Source: Streptomyces sp. R33
GTDB taxonomy: Bacteria; Actinomycetota; Actinomycetes; Streptomycetales; Streptomycetaceae
Length of the DNA stretch: 64,000 nucleotides
Reading direction: 5' to 3'
Assembly: GCF_041200175.1 (NCBI RefSeq)
Contig: NZ_CP165727.1
Coordinates: 4,963,501-5,027,500, forward strand
Both the position numbers and the translations under genes were made by a program. The stretch's first letter is position 1; every line of letters begins with the position of its first letter. The notes beneath the pieces are model-generated. The model was not told the DNA's origin and searched no databases. It saw only the letters and a list, made by a program, of their open reading frames with translations. This document shows, piece by piece, positions 17,149 through 25,142 of this stretch.

Positions 17149-17733
17149 GTGAACCAGGACAGGCGTCGCCAGGCCGAGGAATTTCTGCAGCCTGACGAGC
17201 AGTTGATCGCCGTATGTGCCTGTGAGCCGGGGCCGGGTGTGCCGAGTCCTCCGGAGGACCTGCTCGCGCCGCCGGAGCCGGCGGCGCTCGGCCGGCGGAT
17301 CGAGGAGAAGCTCCCGCGCTCCCTCCAGCAGCTCTTCAAGGCCCGCACGCACGACCCGCGCCGGGACGAGGCCGACCGGGTCCCCGACCCGGCGGACGGC
17401 AAGGGCATGGAGGGCGGCTGGCAGAGCGCGGCCGGCCGGTACCTGATCAGCCGGGCCAACGCGCGCGGCGCGGCGACGGACGTCCTCGTGGTGACGGACC
17501 GGCGCTGGTTCGCCCTGACCGACGTCTCGCCGCTGTGGCAGTCGACGCCCGAGATGAAGCAGTACTGGGAGGTCCCGCGATCGGCGATCACCGTCGTCCG
17601 CGCGAACGGGACGGGCCTGCTCCAGAAGGGCCGTATGAACATCGAGTTCGCCGACCTCTCCTGGGTCGCCGTCGAAGCGGTGACCCCCGCCGAGGCCCCC
17701 GCCTTCGCCTCGGCCGCGGCCCGCTACCGCTGA
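17149..17733 (+). CDS. Conserved hypothetical protein
   Basis: A 194-residue cytosolic protein I do not recognise. The GTG at 17149 is well supported by AGGAG eight bases upstream (17136-17140). The N-terminus (NQDRRRQAEEFLQPDEQL) is charged and helical. The C-terminal half (DVLVVTDRRWFALTD, WEVPRSAITVV, MNIEFADLSWVAVEA) alternates strands in the manner of small PH-like domains of bacterial unknowns; that fold guess is weak. It stands alone, convergent with the cyclase gene across a 15-bp-stem terminator. Confidence 0.7.
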   Translation: MNQDRRRQAEEFLQPDEQLIAVCACEPGPGVPSPPEDLLAPPEPAALGRRIEEKLPRSLQQLFKARTHDPRRDEADRVPDPADGKGMEGGWQSAAGRYLISRANARGAATDVLVVTDRRWFALTDVSPLWQSTPEMKQYWEVPRSAITVVRANGTGLLQKGRMNIEFADLSWVAVEAVTPAEAPAFASAAARYR

Positions 17734-17745
17734 CGGACAAAACGC

Positions 17746-17781
17746 CCGGGGCCCGCACCCGTCGGTGGGTGCGGGCCCCGG
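17746..17781. terminator. Strong bidirectional terminator
   Basis: CCGGGGCCCGCACCC (17746-17760) and GGGTGCGGGCCCCGG (17767-17781) form a perfect 15-bp stem with a 6-base loop between two convergent genes. Confidence 0.85.
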
Positions 17782-17824
17782 TGTCCACCCGCCGGAGGCC
17801 CGAGGCGAGGCCGGGGCGGAGGAC

Positions 17825-18760
17825 TCAGAGGACGGCCACCGGGGCGACAGGGGTGCCGACGCCTCCGACGAAGGGCTCCGGCATGGCCGAGAGCAGGAAG
17901 CCGTACCGGTTCTCTTCTGCACAGGCTGTGGACAACTTTTCGAGGTTCCAGTTCTGGCCTTGGTGCATGCCCATCTCGACCAGGTCCAGCGCGTGCACCG
18001 GCAGCCACAGGTTGTCGATCTCCGGCGGGAAGATCTCGAAGGTCAGGGTGTCATTGGCGACGGCCGCCACGTCCCGCGCGTGGAACCACTCCGGCGTGCG
18101 GACGGACAGGCCCGGCGACGGGAAACCGTAGCCGTGCTTGTCGCCCGCCAGGTACACCTGGATCTGGCCGGTGCGGACCAGGACGACGTCGCCCGCCCGG
18201 ACCGTGATCCCGCCGAACTCCTCCGCCTCCGCCAGGTCCTCGGGCGTCACCGCGTGGCCCCCGGGCAGCCGGTCCAGGCCCTTCGCGCGGGCCACGTCCA
18301 GCAGGACGCCCCGCGAGACGATGTGCCCGGCCTTGTCGATGCCGCTGAACTCGGCCCGCCCGTGCGCCGTCACCGTCCCGGCCGGGCGCCCGTTGTAGAT
18401 CTTCCCGGAGTGCGAGACGTGCGTGAGCGCGTCCCAGTGGGTGCCCGCCTGGAGCCCCATGGTCACGGCGTCGTCGCTGCACGCCACCGTGCCCGGCCCG
18501 AACAGCTCCTGGTTGATCTGCACCATCGTGTGCAGCGGGTTGATCCGGCCGGGGATCAGGCCGGCCTGGACCCCGTCCTCCTTGAGCGGGAGCGCGAGCG
18601 GGATCCGGCGGCCCGAGCGGACCTCGGCCGCGGCCGCCCGCACGACCTCGTCGGTGATCAGGTTCAGCGTGCCGATCTCGTCGCCGGCGCCCCAGCGGCC
18701 CCAGTTGTTGACGCGTTTGGCGATGTCGTGGAACTCGGGGGGCATGCCCATGGATCTCAT
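17825..18760 (-). CDS. Cyclase family protein (kynurenine formamidase-like hydrolase)
   Basis: A 311-residue metal-dependent hydrolase of the PF04199 cyclase family. The signature GLQAGTHWDALTHVSH keeps the His/Asp/His metal ligands, and GDVVLVRTG is the second conserved block. The start at 18760 (MRSMGMPPEFHD) is chosen for AGGGAG three bases upstream; an ATG at 18826 is in frame but lacks a ribosome site. It diverges from the SDR gene across an operator at 18832. Members open lactams, amides or lactones; a ring-opening or side-chain hydrolysis in the local pathway is plausible but unproven. Confidence 0.85.
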   Translation of the reverse strand: MRSMGMPPEFHDIAKRVNNWGRWGAGDEIGTLNLITDEVVRAAAAEVRSGRRIPLALPLKEDGVQAGLIPGRINPLHTMVQINQELFGPGTVACSDDAVTMGLQAGTHWDALTHVSHSGKIYNGRPAGTVTAHGRAEFSGIDKAGHIVSRGVLLDVARAKGLDRLPGGHAVTPEDLAEAEEFGGITVRAGDVVLVRTGQIQVYLAGDKHGYGFPSPGLSVRTPEWFHARDVAAVANDTLTFEIFPPEIDNLWLPVHALDLVEMGMHQGQNWNLEKLSTACAEENRYGFLLSAMPEPFVGGVGTPVAPVAVL

Positions 18761-18831
18761 CAGCTCCCTGTTGGCGGACGGATGCGAGACGAACTGGGGC
18801 TTGTGTTCTCGTGTCTGACTGCCCATAGAAT

Positions 18832-18846
18832 CTAACGGACCGTCAG
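18832..18846. promoter_or_regulatory. Regulon operator 3
   Basis: CTAACGGACCGTCAG, one mismatch in the left arm, between the cyclase gene and the SDR-led operon. It lies 22 bp upstream of the SDR start and could control both directions. Confidence 0.8.
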
Positions 18847-18868
18847 AAAACGCGGGAAGGGGTCGGGT

Positions 18869-19789
18869 GTGGGGAACTTCTTGGCAGGCAAGGTCGTGGC
18901 CGTCACCGGCGCGGGCCGGGGCATCGGGCGGGCCGTGGCGCTCGCCGCGGCCGCCGAGGGCGCCAAGGTCGTCGTCAACGACTACGGGGTCGGCATCGAG
19001 GGCGGGGAGCCGACGAGCGAGATCGCCGACGGCGTGGTGAAGGAGATCCAGGCCGCCGGCGGCGAGGCCGTCGCCGTCGCCGACGACATCTCCACCATGG
19101 CGGGCGGCCAGCGCATCGTGGACACCGCCCTCGCCCGGTTCGGCCGGATCGACGGCGTCGTGTGCGTCGCCGGCATCCTGCGCGAGCGGATGCTGTTCAA
19201 CATGTCCGAGGAGGAGTGGGACCCGGTCGTCGCCACCCACCTCAAGGGCACCTTCACGGTGTTCCGCGCCGCCTCCGCCGTCATGCGCCGCCAGGGCTCC
19301 GGCACCCTCATCGGCTTCACCAGCGGCAACCACCAGGGCTCCGTCGCCCAGGCCAACTACAGCGCCGCCAAGGGCGGGATCATCTCCCTCGTCCGCTCCG
19401 CCGCGCTCGGGCTGGCCAAGTACGGGGTCACCGCCAACGCCGTCGCACCCGTCGCCCGCACCCGCATGTCGGCGAACGTCCCCATGGAGCTCAAGGAGAT
19501 CGGCGAGCCCGAGGACGTCGCGGCGCTCGTCACCTACCTGCTCTCCGACAAGGCCGTCGCCACCGGCGGCGAGAAGATCACCGGGCAGGTCTACACGATC
19601 GCCGGCCCGAAGATCGCCGTCTGGGCGCAGCCGCGCGAGCTGCGCGCCGGCTACGCCGAGGGCTCCTGGACACCGGAGAAGATCGCCGACTTCCTGCCCG
19701 GGACGGTGGGCACCGACCCGATGCCGATGCTCGCGCAGCTGGAGGCCATGGCCAAGGCGGCGGCCGCCAAGGACCGCCCCAACGCGTAG
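18869..19789 (+). CDS. Short-chain dehydrogenase/reductase, MFE-2-like
   Basis: A 306-residue NAD(P)-dependent oxidoreductase. The cofactor motif TGAGRGIG (13-20), Asp38 in VVVNDYG and the catalytic Ser152, Tyr164 and Lys168 (YSAAK) are present. The NDYG sequence and the extra C-terminal 50 residues resemble the 3-hydroxyacyl-CoA dehydrogenase part of multifunctional enzyme 2 and its bacterial steroid-degradation relatives. Oxidation of a 3-hydroxyacyl-CoA is therefore the favoured role. The GTG at 18869 follows GGAAGGGG. It is first in an operon with an acyl-CoA dehydrogenase (15-bp gap) and an alcohol dehydrogenase. Confidence 0.88.
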   Translation: MGNFLAGKVVAVTGAGRGIGRAVALAAAAEGAKVVVNDYGVGIEGGEPTSEIADGVVKEIQAAGGEAVAVADDISTMAGGQRIVDTALARFGRIDGVVCVAGILRERMLFNMSEEEWDPVVATHLKGTFTVFRAASAVMRRQGSGTLIGFTSGNHQGSVAQANYSAAKGGIISLVRSAALGLAKYGVTANAVAPVARTRMSANVPMELKEIGEPEDVAALVTYLLSDKAVATGGEKITGQVYTIAGPKIAVWAQPRELRAGYAEGSWTPEKIADFLPGTVGTDPMPMLAQLEAMAKAAAAKDRPNA

Positions 19790-19804
19790 GGGAGCCCCGA
19801 CGAC

Positions 19805-20998
19805 ATGGACTTCAGCTTCGGGGCCGAGGACGAGGAACTGCGCGCCCGCGCCCGGGCCTGGCTCACCGAGCACCTCGTGGGCCCGTACGCGGACGCCCTC
19901 GGCCTCGGCGGGCCCGGCAGCGAGCACGAGGGGGTCGACGCCCGGCGCGCGTGGGAGCGCGAACTCGGCCGCGGCGGCTGGATCGGCCAGGGCTGGGACG
20001 CCGAGGGATACGGCAACCGGCGGCTCTCCCTGACCGGCCAGGTCGTCTGGGCCGAGGAGTACGCGGCGCTGCGCGCCCCCGGCCGGGTGGGCCACATCGG
20101 GGAGAACCTCCTCGCGCCGACCCTGATCGCGTACGGATCCCCCGAGCAGCGGGACCGTTTCCTGCCCGGCATCGCGCGCGGCGAGGAGCTGTGGTGCCAG
20201 GGGTACAGCGAGCCGGGCGCCGGATCGGACCTCGCGGGGATCCGTACGACGGCCGTACGGGACGCGGGCGACGGCCCGTTCCGCGTCACCGGGCAGAAGA
20301 TCTGGACCTCCCTGGCCCGGGACGCCGACTGGTGCTTCGTGCTGGCCCGGACCGAGCCCGGCTCGCGGCGCCACCACGGGCTGTCCTTCCTGCTCGTACG
20401 GATGGACCAGCCGGGGCGGGTCGACGTCCGGCCGATCCGCCAGATGTCGGGGACGAGCGAGTTCAACGAGGTGTTCTTCGACGGCGCGGTGGCGGCGGAG
20501 GTCGTCGGCGGGGAGGGCAACGGCTGGACCGTGGCCATGGGCCTGCTCGCCCTGGAACGCGGGGTCTCCACGCTGGTCCAGCAGATCGGGTTCGCGGCGG
20601 AACTGGAGCGGGTGCTGGGGGCGTACGTGGCCGCGGGCACGGGGGACCCCGTACTGCGCGAGCGCCTCGTACGGCAGTGGGCCGAGCTGCGCACGATGCG
20701 CTGGAACGCCCTGCGGACGCTGGGCGCCGCCGACGATCCGGGCGCACCGAGCGTGGCCAAGCTGCTGTGGGGCGGCTGGCACCGGCGGCTCGGCGAGCTG
20801 GCCGTGGCGGTCCGCGGGGCCGCGGCCTCCGCCGGGCCGGCGGCGTGGGCGCCCGGCATCCCGTACGAACTCGGACTCGACGAGGAGCAGCGCCTGTTCC
20901 TGTTCACCCGTGCCGACACGATCTACGGCGGCTCGGACGAGATCCAGCGGAACATCATCGCCGAGCGTGTGCTCGGCCTGCCTAAGGAGCCCAGGTGA
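19805..20998 (+). CDS. Acyl-CoA dehydrogenase
   Basis: A 397-residue FAD enzyme of full length. WCQGYSEPGAGSDLAG, KIWTSLARDADWCF, the MSGTSEFNEVFFDG block and the terminal GGSDEIQRNIIAERVLGLP are intact. It resembles the large subunit at 13708 and the FadE-type dehydrogenases of steroid side-chain pathways. No small dehydrogenase follows it. The next gene starts inside its stop codon (GTGA overlap), so expression with the zinc alcohol dehydrogenase is coupled. Confidence 0.9.
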   Translation: MDFSFGAEDEELRARARAWLTEHLVGPYADALGLGGPGSEHEGVDARRAWERELGRGGWIGQGWDAEGYGNRRLSLTGQVVWAEEYAALRAPGRVGHIGENLLAPTLIAYGSPEQRDRFLPGIARGEELWCQGYSEPGAGSDLAGIRTTAVRDAGDGPFRVTGQKIWTSLARDADWCFVLARTEPGSRRHHGLSFLLVRMDQPGRVDVRPIRQMSGTSEFNEVFFDGAVAAEVVGGEGNGWTVAMGLLALERGVSTLVQQIGFAAELERVLGAYVAAGTGDPVLRERLVRQWAELRTMRWNALRTLGAADDPGAPSVAKLLWGGWHRRLGELAVAVRGAAASAGPAAWAPGIPYELGLDEEQRLFLFTRADTIYGGSDEIQRNIIAERVLGLPKEPR

Positions 20999-22062
20999 GA
21001 GGCGTCGTGTTCGACGGCAAGCAGGCCCAGGTGGTCGAGGACCTCGAGATCCGCGACCCGGGACCGGGGGAGGTGCTGGTCGCGATCGCAGCGGCCGGGC
21101 TGTGCCACAGCGACCTGTCGGTGATCGACGGGACGATACCGTTCCCGCCGCCGGTGGTGCTGGGGCACGAGGGCGCGGGGGTGGTGGAGGCCGTCGGGTC
21201 CGGAGTGACGCATGTGGCGCCGGGCGATCACGTCTCCCTGTCGACCCTGGCGAACTGCGGGGCCTGCGCGGACTGCGACCGGGGACGGCCGACGATGTGC
21301 CGCAAGGCGATCGGGATGCCGGGCCAGCCGTTCTCGCGGGGCGGGAAGCCGCTGTTCCAGTTCGCCTCCAATTCGGCCTTCGCCGAGCGGACGATCGTCA
21401 AGGCCGTCCAGGCGGTGAAGATCCCGGCCGGCATCCCGCTGACCTCGGCGGCGCTCATCGGCTGCGGTGTCCTGACCGGGGTGGGGGCCGTACTGAACCG
21501 GGCCCGGGTCGACCACGGCGAATCGGTGGTCGTCATCGGCACGGGCGGCATCGGGCTCAACGTGCTGCAGGGCGCCCGGATCGCGGGCGCGACCACCATC
21601 GTGGCGGTGGACGCGAACCCGGCCAAGGAGGCGGTGGCCCGGCAGTTCGGGGCCACGCACTTCATCGACGCCTCGGCCGTACCCGACTCCTCGGCGGCGG
21701 TCCGCGAGATCCTCCCGACGGGCGCCGACCACGCCTTCGAGTGCGTGGGCAACGTCAAGCTGATCCGCCAGGCCATCGACCTGCTGGACCGGCACGGACA
21801 GGCGGTCCTGCTCGGGGTCCCCGGCTACAAGGAGGAGGCCTCGTTCCAGGTCTCGTCCATGTACCTGGACAAGACCGTCATGGGCTGCCGCTACGGCTCC
21901 TCCCGCCCGCAGCGGGACATCGCCCTGTACGCCGAGCTCTACCGGCAGGGGAGGCTGCTGCTCGACGAACTCGTCACGGAGACCTACCCGATCGAGGACT
22001 TCGCGAAGGCCGTGGACGATGCCCGGCACGGGCGGGTGGCGCGCGGCGTGCTCACGTTCTGA
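20995..22062 (+). CDS. Zinc-dependent alcohol dehydrogenase (MDR family)
   Basis: A 355-residue medium-chain dehydrogenase. The catalytic zinc ligands Cys37 and His58-Glu59 (LGHEGAG) and the four structural-zinc cysteines 88, 91, 94 and 102 (NCGACADC, MC) are present, followed by the cofactor motif GTGGIGLN. It probably interconverts an alcohol and aldehyde or ketone for the local acyl-CoA pathway. The GTG at 20995 overlaps the preceding stop by four bases. An imperfect GC-rich hairpin at about 22064-22099 ends the operon. Confidence 0.9.
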   Translation: MRGVVFDGKQAQVVEDLEIRDPGPGEVLVAIAAAGLCHSDLSVIDGTIPFPPPVVLGHEGAGVVEAVGSGVTHVAPGDHVSLSTLANCGACADCDRGRPTMCRKAIGMPGQPFSRGGKPLFQFASNSAFAERTIVKAVQAVKIPAGIPLTSAALIGCGVLTGVGAVLNRARVDHGESVVVIGTGGIGLNVLQGARIAGATTIVAVDANPAKEAVARQFGATHFIDASAVPDSSAAVREILPTGADHAFECVGNVKLIRQAIDLLDRHGQAVLLGVPGYKEEASFQVSSMYLDKTVMGCRYGSSRPQRDIALYAELYRQGRLLLDELVTETYPIEDFAKAVDDARHGRVARGVLTF

Positions 22063-22163
22063 GGCGGGGCCGCTGATCGCGGTTCCCGGCCCCCGCCCTG
22101 GCGCCAACAAGCCTCGTTCTGGGGCGAGTTGTCCTACCATCTGGGTATGTCGAGGGAGGGGCC

Positions 22164-22577
22164 ATGTTGAACGAGCTGGCGCAAGCGGCTTCCGCGGCCA
22201 TCATCAGTTCGGTCGCCACGGACGCGTGGCCGCGCCTGCGGGACGGGGTCGTCACGGTGTGGAGGCGGGTGTATCCCGAGCGGGCGGATGCGGTCGGCGC
22301 CGACCTCGACGCCTGCCGGGACGATCTGCTCGCCGCCCGGGCCGGAAGCGACGAGTTGTCCGAGGCCGAGCTGCGCGCGGAGTGGCAGGGGCGCGTGCGT
22401 CGCCTGCTCGTCGAGAATCCGGAGATCGCGGGGGCGCTCAGGGCGCTGCTGGACGAGGTCGGGCAGTCGCAGGCGGCGCGGGGAGCCGACGTGGGCGAGG
22501 TACGCATGACCGCGCGGGCGAGCGGGAACGCCCGCGTGTACCAGGCGGGGCGGGACCAGCACATCACCGAGCGATGA
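22164..22577 (+). CDS. Small helical protein with C-terminal QAGRDQ motif
   Basis: A 137-residue protein without a signal peptide. Residues 1-105 are Ala/Leu/Arg-rich and predicted helical (LNELAQAASAAIISS, WQGRVRRLLVENPEI). The last 20 residues end in RVYQAGRDQHIT (124-135). The next protein carries almost the same sequence at its N-terminus, and the two genes overlap (ATGA). Matching short Gly/Gln/Asn-type motifs in adjacent proteins are characteristic of homotypic, amyloid-like signalling pairs in bacteria. Whether this family belongs there is inference. No enzymatic domain is recognised. Confidence 0.7.
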   Translation: MLNELAQAASAAIISSVATDAWPRLRDGVVTVWRRVYPERADAVGADLDACRDDLLAARAGSDELSEAELRAEWQGRVRRLLVENPEIAGALRALLDEVGQSQAARGADVGEVRMTARASGNARVYQAGRDQHITER

Positions 22578-23245
22578 CCGACCGGCCCGGCGGCAGTCGC
22601 ACGGACGCGCAGGCTTCCGGGCACGGGAGGGTCTTCCAGGCCGGCCGGGACCAGCACGTCACCGAGCAGCACTTTCACGTGCGGCGTTCGCGTGCGGCGG
22701 TGGTCGCCGCCGTTGTGGCCACGGCGGTCGCCGTGGCCGCGGCGGCGGTGGTCGCCGTGCTCGTGGGGGGTGATCCCGGGGGCACCGGCTCCTCGCCCGC
22801 GAGTGATCCCGCCGCTTCCGGTGCCGTGCAGTCCCCGGCCCCGCAGATCTCGCCCCCGGCCGTCCGGGATGCGCAGCCCGTCCGGTCGGAAGGCGTGCGG
22901 CTGACGTACGTCGACCTCGACGCGGGAGCGCCGAAGGTGCTCATGAACAACGTCGGCGCCAGCTTCTACGTCAACTACGACACAGGTGACAGGCCGGAGC
23001 ACAAGATCTACGGCGCATCCGGCATCGCCCGCTGGAAGGGTGAGGCCGAGCCGACTCTCCGGCGCTGCGCGGAACTGATCGACACTCAGGGGGCGGGGGA
23101 CCTCCCCGTCGTCACGGGAGCCCGGTACTGCGTGAGGTCGAGCGGGGGCAGGGTCGCGGTGATCACCGTCGGAGCGTTCGATACCGCCACCTCCGCGTTC
23201 AAGGGTGACGTCGTCGTGTGGGGCGCCGGGCCCTCCTCGCCCTGA
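22574..23245 (+). CDS. Membrane-anchored protein with N-terminal QAGRDQ motif
   Basis: A 223-residue protein whose ATG overlaps the upstream stop. Residues 19-30 (RVFQAGRDQHVT) repeat the motif at the end of the preceding protein. One membrane span follows (about 41-64, Ala/Val-rich), then a Ser/Pro-rich linker (68-100) and an outer domain of about 120 residues with two cysteines (near 168 and 184) and a YVDLDAGAP start. The motif would lie in the cytoplasm, where it could contact the first protein, with the sensor domain outside. Function unknown. Confidence 0.7.
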   Translation: MTDRPGGSRTDAQASGHGRVFQAGRDQHVTEQHFHVRRSRAAVVAAVVATAVAVAAAAVVAVLVGGDPGGTGSSPASDPAASGAVQSPAPQISPPAVRDAQPVRSEGVRLTYVDLDAGAPKVLMNNVGASFYVNYDTGDRPEHKIYGASGIARWKGEAEPTLRRCAELIDTQGAGDLPVVTGARYCVRSSGGRVAVITVGAFDTATSAFKGDVVVWGAGPSSP

Positions 23246-23310
23246 GCTCCTGAGCCTCTGAGCCCCTGAGCTCTGGACCTCCAGGGCTCCGAGGCTCCCG
23301 GGCTCCGGAG
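23246..23310. repeat. Short degenerate CTGAGCC-type repeats between convergent genes
   Basis: This 65-bp gap is a low-complexity run of CTGAGC/CTCCGG words and short inverted copies (GAGCTCC and GGAGC ends). It probably works as a terminator for both flanking genes. Confidence 0.45.
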
Positions 23311-23952
23311 CTACTCGGCGGCGAGGCGGCCGAAGCGGCCCTTGTGGAAGAGAAGCGGGCCGTCCTCGCCGGCGGCGCCCATGGCTTCGACCCGGCCGAC
23401 CACGATCAGGTGGTCCCCGCCGGTGTGGACGGCGTGGATGCGGCAGTCGATCCAGGCGGGCACGGACTCGAGCTGCGGTGACCCCGTCACGGGGGCGGGC
23501 ACGTGGGCGATCCCCGCGAACTTGTCGGCGCCGCTGACGGCGAAGGCCCGGCACAGCTCGCCCTGCTCGGCGCCCAGGATGTTGACGCAGAACACCCCGG
23601 CGCGGGCGATCCGCGGCCAGGTGGTCGACGTACGGGCCACCATGAACGTCACCAGGGGCGGGTCCAGGGACAGCGACGCGAAGGACTGGCAGGCGAAACC
23701 GGCCGGCCCGTCCTCGCCGTCCGCCGGCGGCGCGGTGATGACGGTGACCCCGCTGGCGAAGTTCCCCAGTACGGCCCGGAACTCGGCGGGGCTGACGGGC
23801 GCGCGCTCGTCGTCGCCGACGGCCCGCAGCTCGGGGCGCGGCAGCGCATCGATGTGGCCGGCATCCGGGTCCTGCTCCGACGGGGCGGAGGTGGGGGAGC
23901 CGACTGACCTGAGGTATCGGACGACGGTGGCCGCCATCCCTGCGTGTCCCAT
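23311..23952 (-). CDS. Flavin reductase family protein (HsaB/HpaC-like)
   Basis: A 213-residue FMN-binding split-barrel protein. FRAVLGNFASGVTVITA, SLDPPLVTFMV, VFCVNILGAEQ and the C-terminal HTGGDHLIVVGRVEA and PLLFHKGRF are family blocks. Such enzymes reduce FMN or FAD with NAD(P)H to feed a two-component monooxygenase. The start at 23952 is the best placed, but no clear ribosome site is visible and 23937 is possible. A perfect operator lies 18 bp upstream. No oxygenase component of the two-component type is in the window. Confidence 0.85.
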   Translation of the reverse strand: MGHAGMAATVVRYLRSVGSPTSAPSEQDPDAGHIDALPRPELRAVGDDERAPVSPAEFRAVLGNFASGVTVITAPPADGEDGPAGFACQSFASLSLDPPLVTFMVARTSTTWPRIARAGVFCVNILGAEQGELCRAFAVSGADKFAGIAHVPAPVTGSPQLESVPAWIDCRIHAVHTGGDHLIVVGRVEAMGAAGEDGPLLFHKGRFGRLAAE

Positions 23953-23969
23953 CACGTCAACGATTGAAG

Positions 23970-23984
23970 CTGACGGTCCGTCAG
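23970..23984. promoter_or_regulatory. Regulon operator 4
   Basis: CTGACGGTCCGTCAG has perfect dyad symmetry in both arms and lies 18 bp upstream of the flavin reductase start. It puts this gene in the catabolic regulon. Confidence 0.85.
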
Positions 23985-24041
23985 ATGGGAAGGGGTGCGG
24001 CCGGGTGACTGGGAAATCGGAAAGGTGTATCGTCCTCATCG

Positions 24042-24057
24042 ATTGAACGTGTTCAAT
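24042..24057. promoter_or_regulatory. 16-bp perfect palindrome, distinct operator
   Basis: ATTGAACGTGTTCAAT is a perfect 16-bp palindrome 20 bp upstream of the membrane protein start at 24077. It differs from the CTGACG operators and its AT-rich arms stand out from the local composition. A dimeric repressor is the likely ligand. Confidence 0.6.
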
Positions 24058-24076
24058 TGCTGTGGGGGTGGGGGCC

Positions 24077-25009
24077 ATGGTGATGCCAGACGTGCACGCG
24101 CCGGCGCCGGATCCGGCCGAACGGCGCGGCAGGTGGTCGCGCCTCGCGACCGGGGCGGAACTGCCCTTCATCGCGCAACTCGTCGTCGCGGGAGCGGTCT
24201 TCATCGCCACCACCGGCATGCGCGACGACCACGACGTCACCTTCGGAGCCGGTTTCGCCGCCGCGGTTCCCCGGCTGATCCTCCTGGTGGTCCTGGCCGC
24301 ATATCTGCACTGGCTGCTGTTCACCCTCCCGGCGATGGCCCTGGCCCGGCTCCTGGGCGGCCCGCGATGGGAGGCGGCGCGGGGGGCGCTCTGCGCGGTG
24401 GCCGGGGCCGCCGTGCTCACCGCGGCCCACGCCTGGTGGGTCACCTCCCTCTGGGACGTCCCGTTCGTCCCGGCGGCGGCCTGGATCGCGGGCGCCGGGG
24501 TGCTCCCGGTGACGGCGGCCTGGTACGCGCGGCACCGGTGGCTGTGGTGGGGCGGCATGCTGGCCCGGGTAGGCGCCCTCACCGGGATCGCCCTGCTCGT
24601 CACCGCGCTCGGCGGCTTCCTCCAGGTGCGGACCGGCTTCCACGCGTACGAACCGCCGCGGCTGGAGCGGAGCCAGTACGTCGGGGAATGGGTAGGCGGC
24701 GGCGGTGCGTACCGGCTGAGCCTGCGGGAGAACGGCGAGGCGGAGGTCGGTAATCTGCCGCCCGGGAAGAGGAACTCCGGTCTGTGGGAGGCGTGCTCGG
24801 GGACCGGGACGTGGCACTTCGAGCCGAAGCACGAGTCCGGCGGCATCTTCCACCGGGGGCCGCGGGACCGCGTCTCGCTCTCGATCGGGGGCTGCAGCTT
24901 CGGCGACTGGCAGGTGGCGGGCACGGCGGACCAGCCCGAGCTGTTCTACGTGGTCCGCGATCCGGACGGCCCGGGCGGCCCGGACGTGACCACCCTGCAC
25001 CGCGTGTAG
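24077..25009 (+). CDS. Hypothetical integral membrane protein
   Basis: A 310-residue protein with about five hydrophobic spans in its first 195 residues (FIAQLVVAGAVFIATT, LILLVVLAAYLHWLLF and others) and a soluble C-terminal domain of about 115 residues (ERSQYVGEWVGGGGAYRL onward) with two cysteines near 255 and 287. That domain has the beta-rich look of small secreted lipocalin-like domains, a weak guess. The ATG at 24077 follows a G-rich tract; a GTG at 24062 is in frame. A 16-bp palindrome sits at its promoter. Function unknown. Confidence 0.7.
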   Translation: MVMPDVHAPAPDPAERRGRWSRLATGAELPFIAQLVVAGAVFIATTGMRDDHDVTFGAGFAAAVPRLILLVVLAAYLHWLLFTLPAMALARLLGGPRWEAARGALCAVAGAAVLTAAHAWWVTSLWDVPFVPAAAWIAGAGVLPVTAAWYARHRWLWWGGMLARVGALTGIALLVTALGGFLQVRTGFHAYEPPRLERSQYVGEWVGGGGAYRLSLRENGEAEVGNLPPGKRNSGLWEACSGTGTWHFEPKHESGGIFHRGPRDRVSLSIGGCSFGDWQVAGTADQPELFYVVRDPDGPGGPDVTTLHRV

Positions 25010-25142
25010 CGCCGGCCCGACGCTCGCCCGTACGGGTGAATCCACTGCCCTGCCGGGACCCGTATGGCGGACAGCCCCGCGGGAGGTCGGCATCGTGGCC
25101 CCCGGCCCGATCCCGATCCACCCGCCCCTCAGGAGGACTCCC

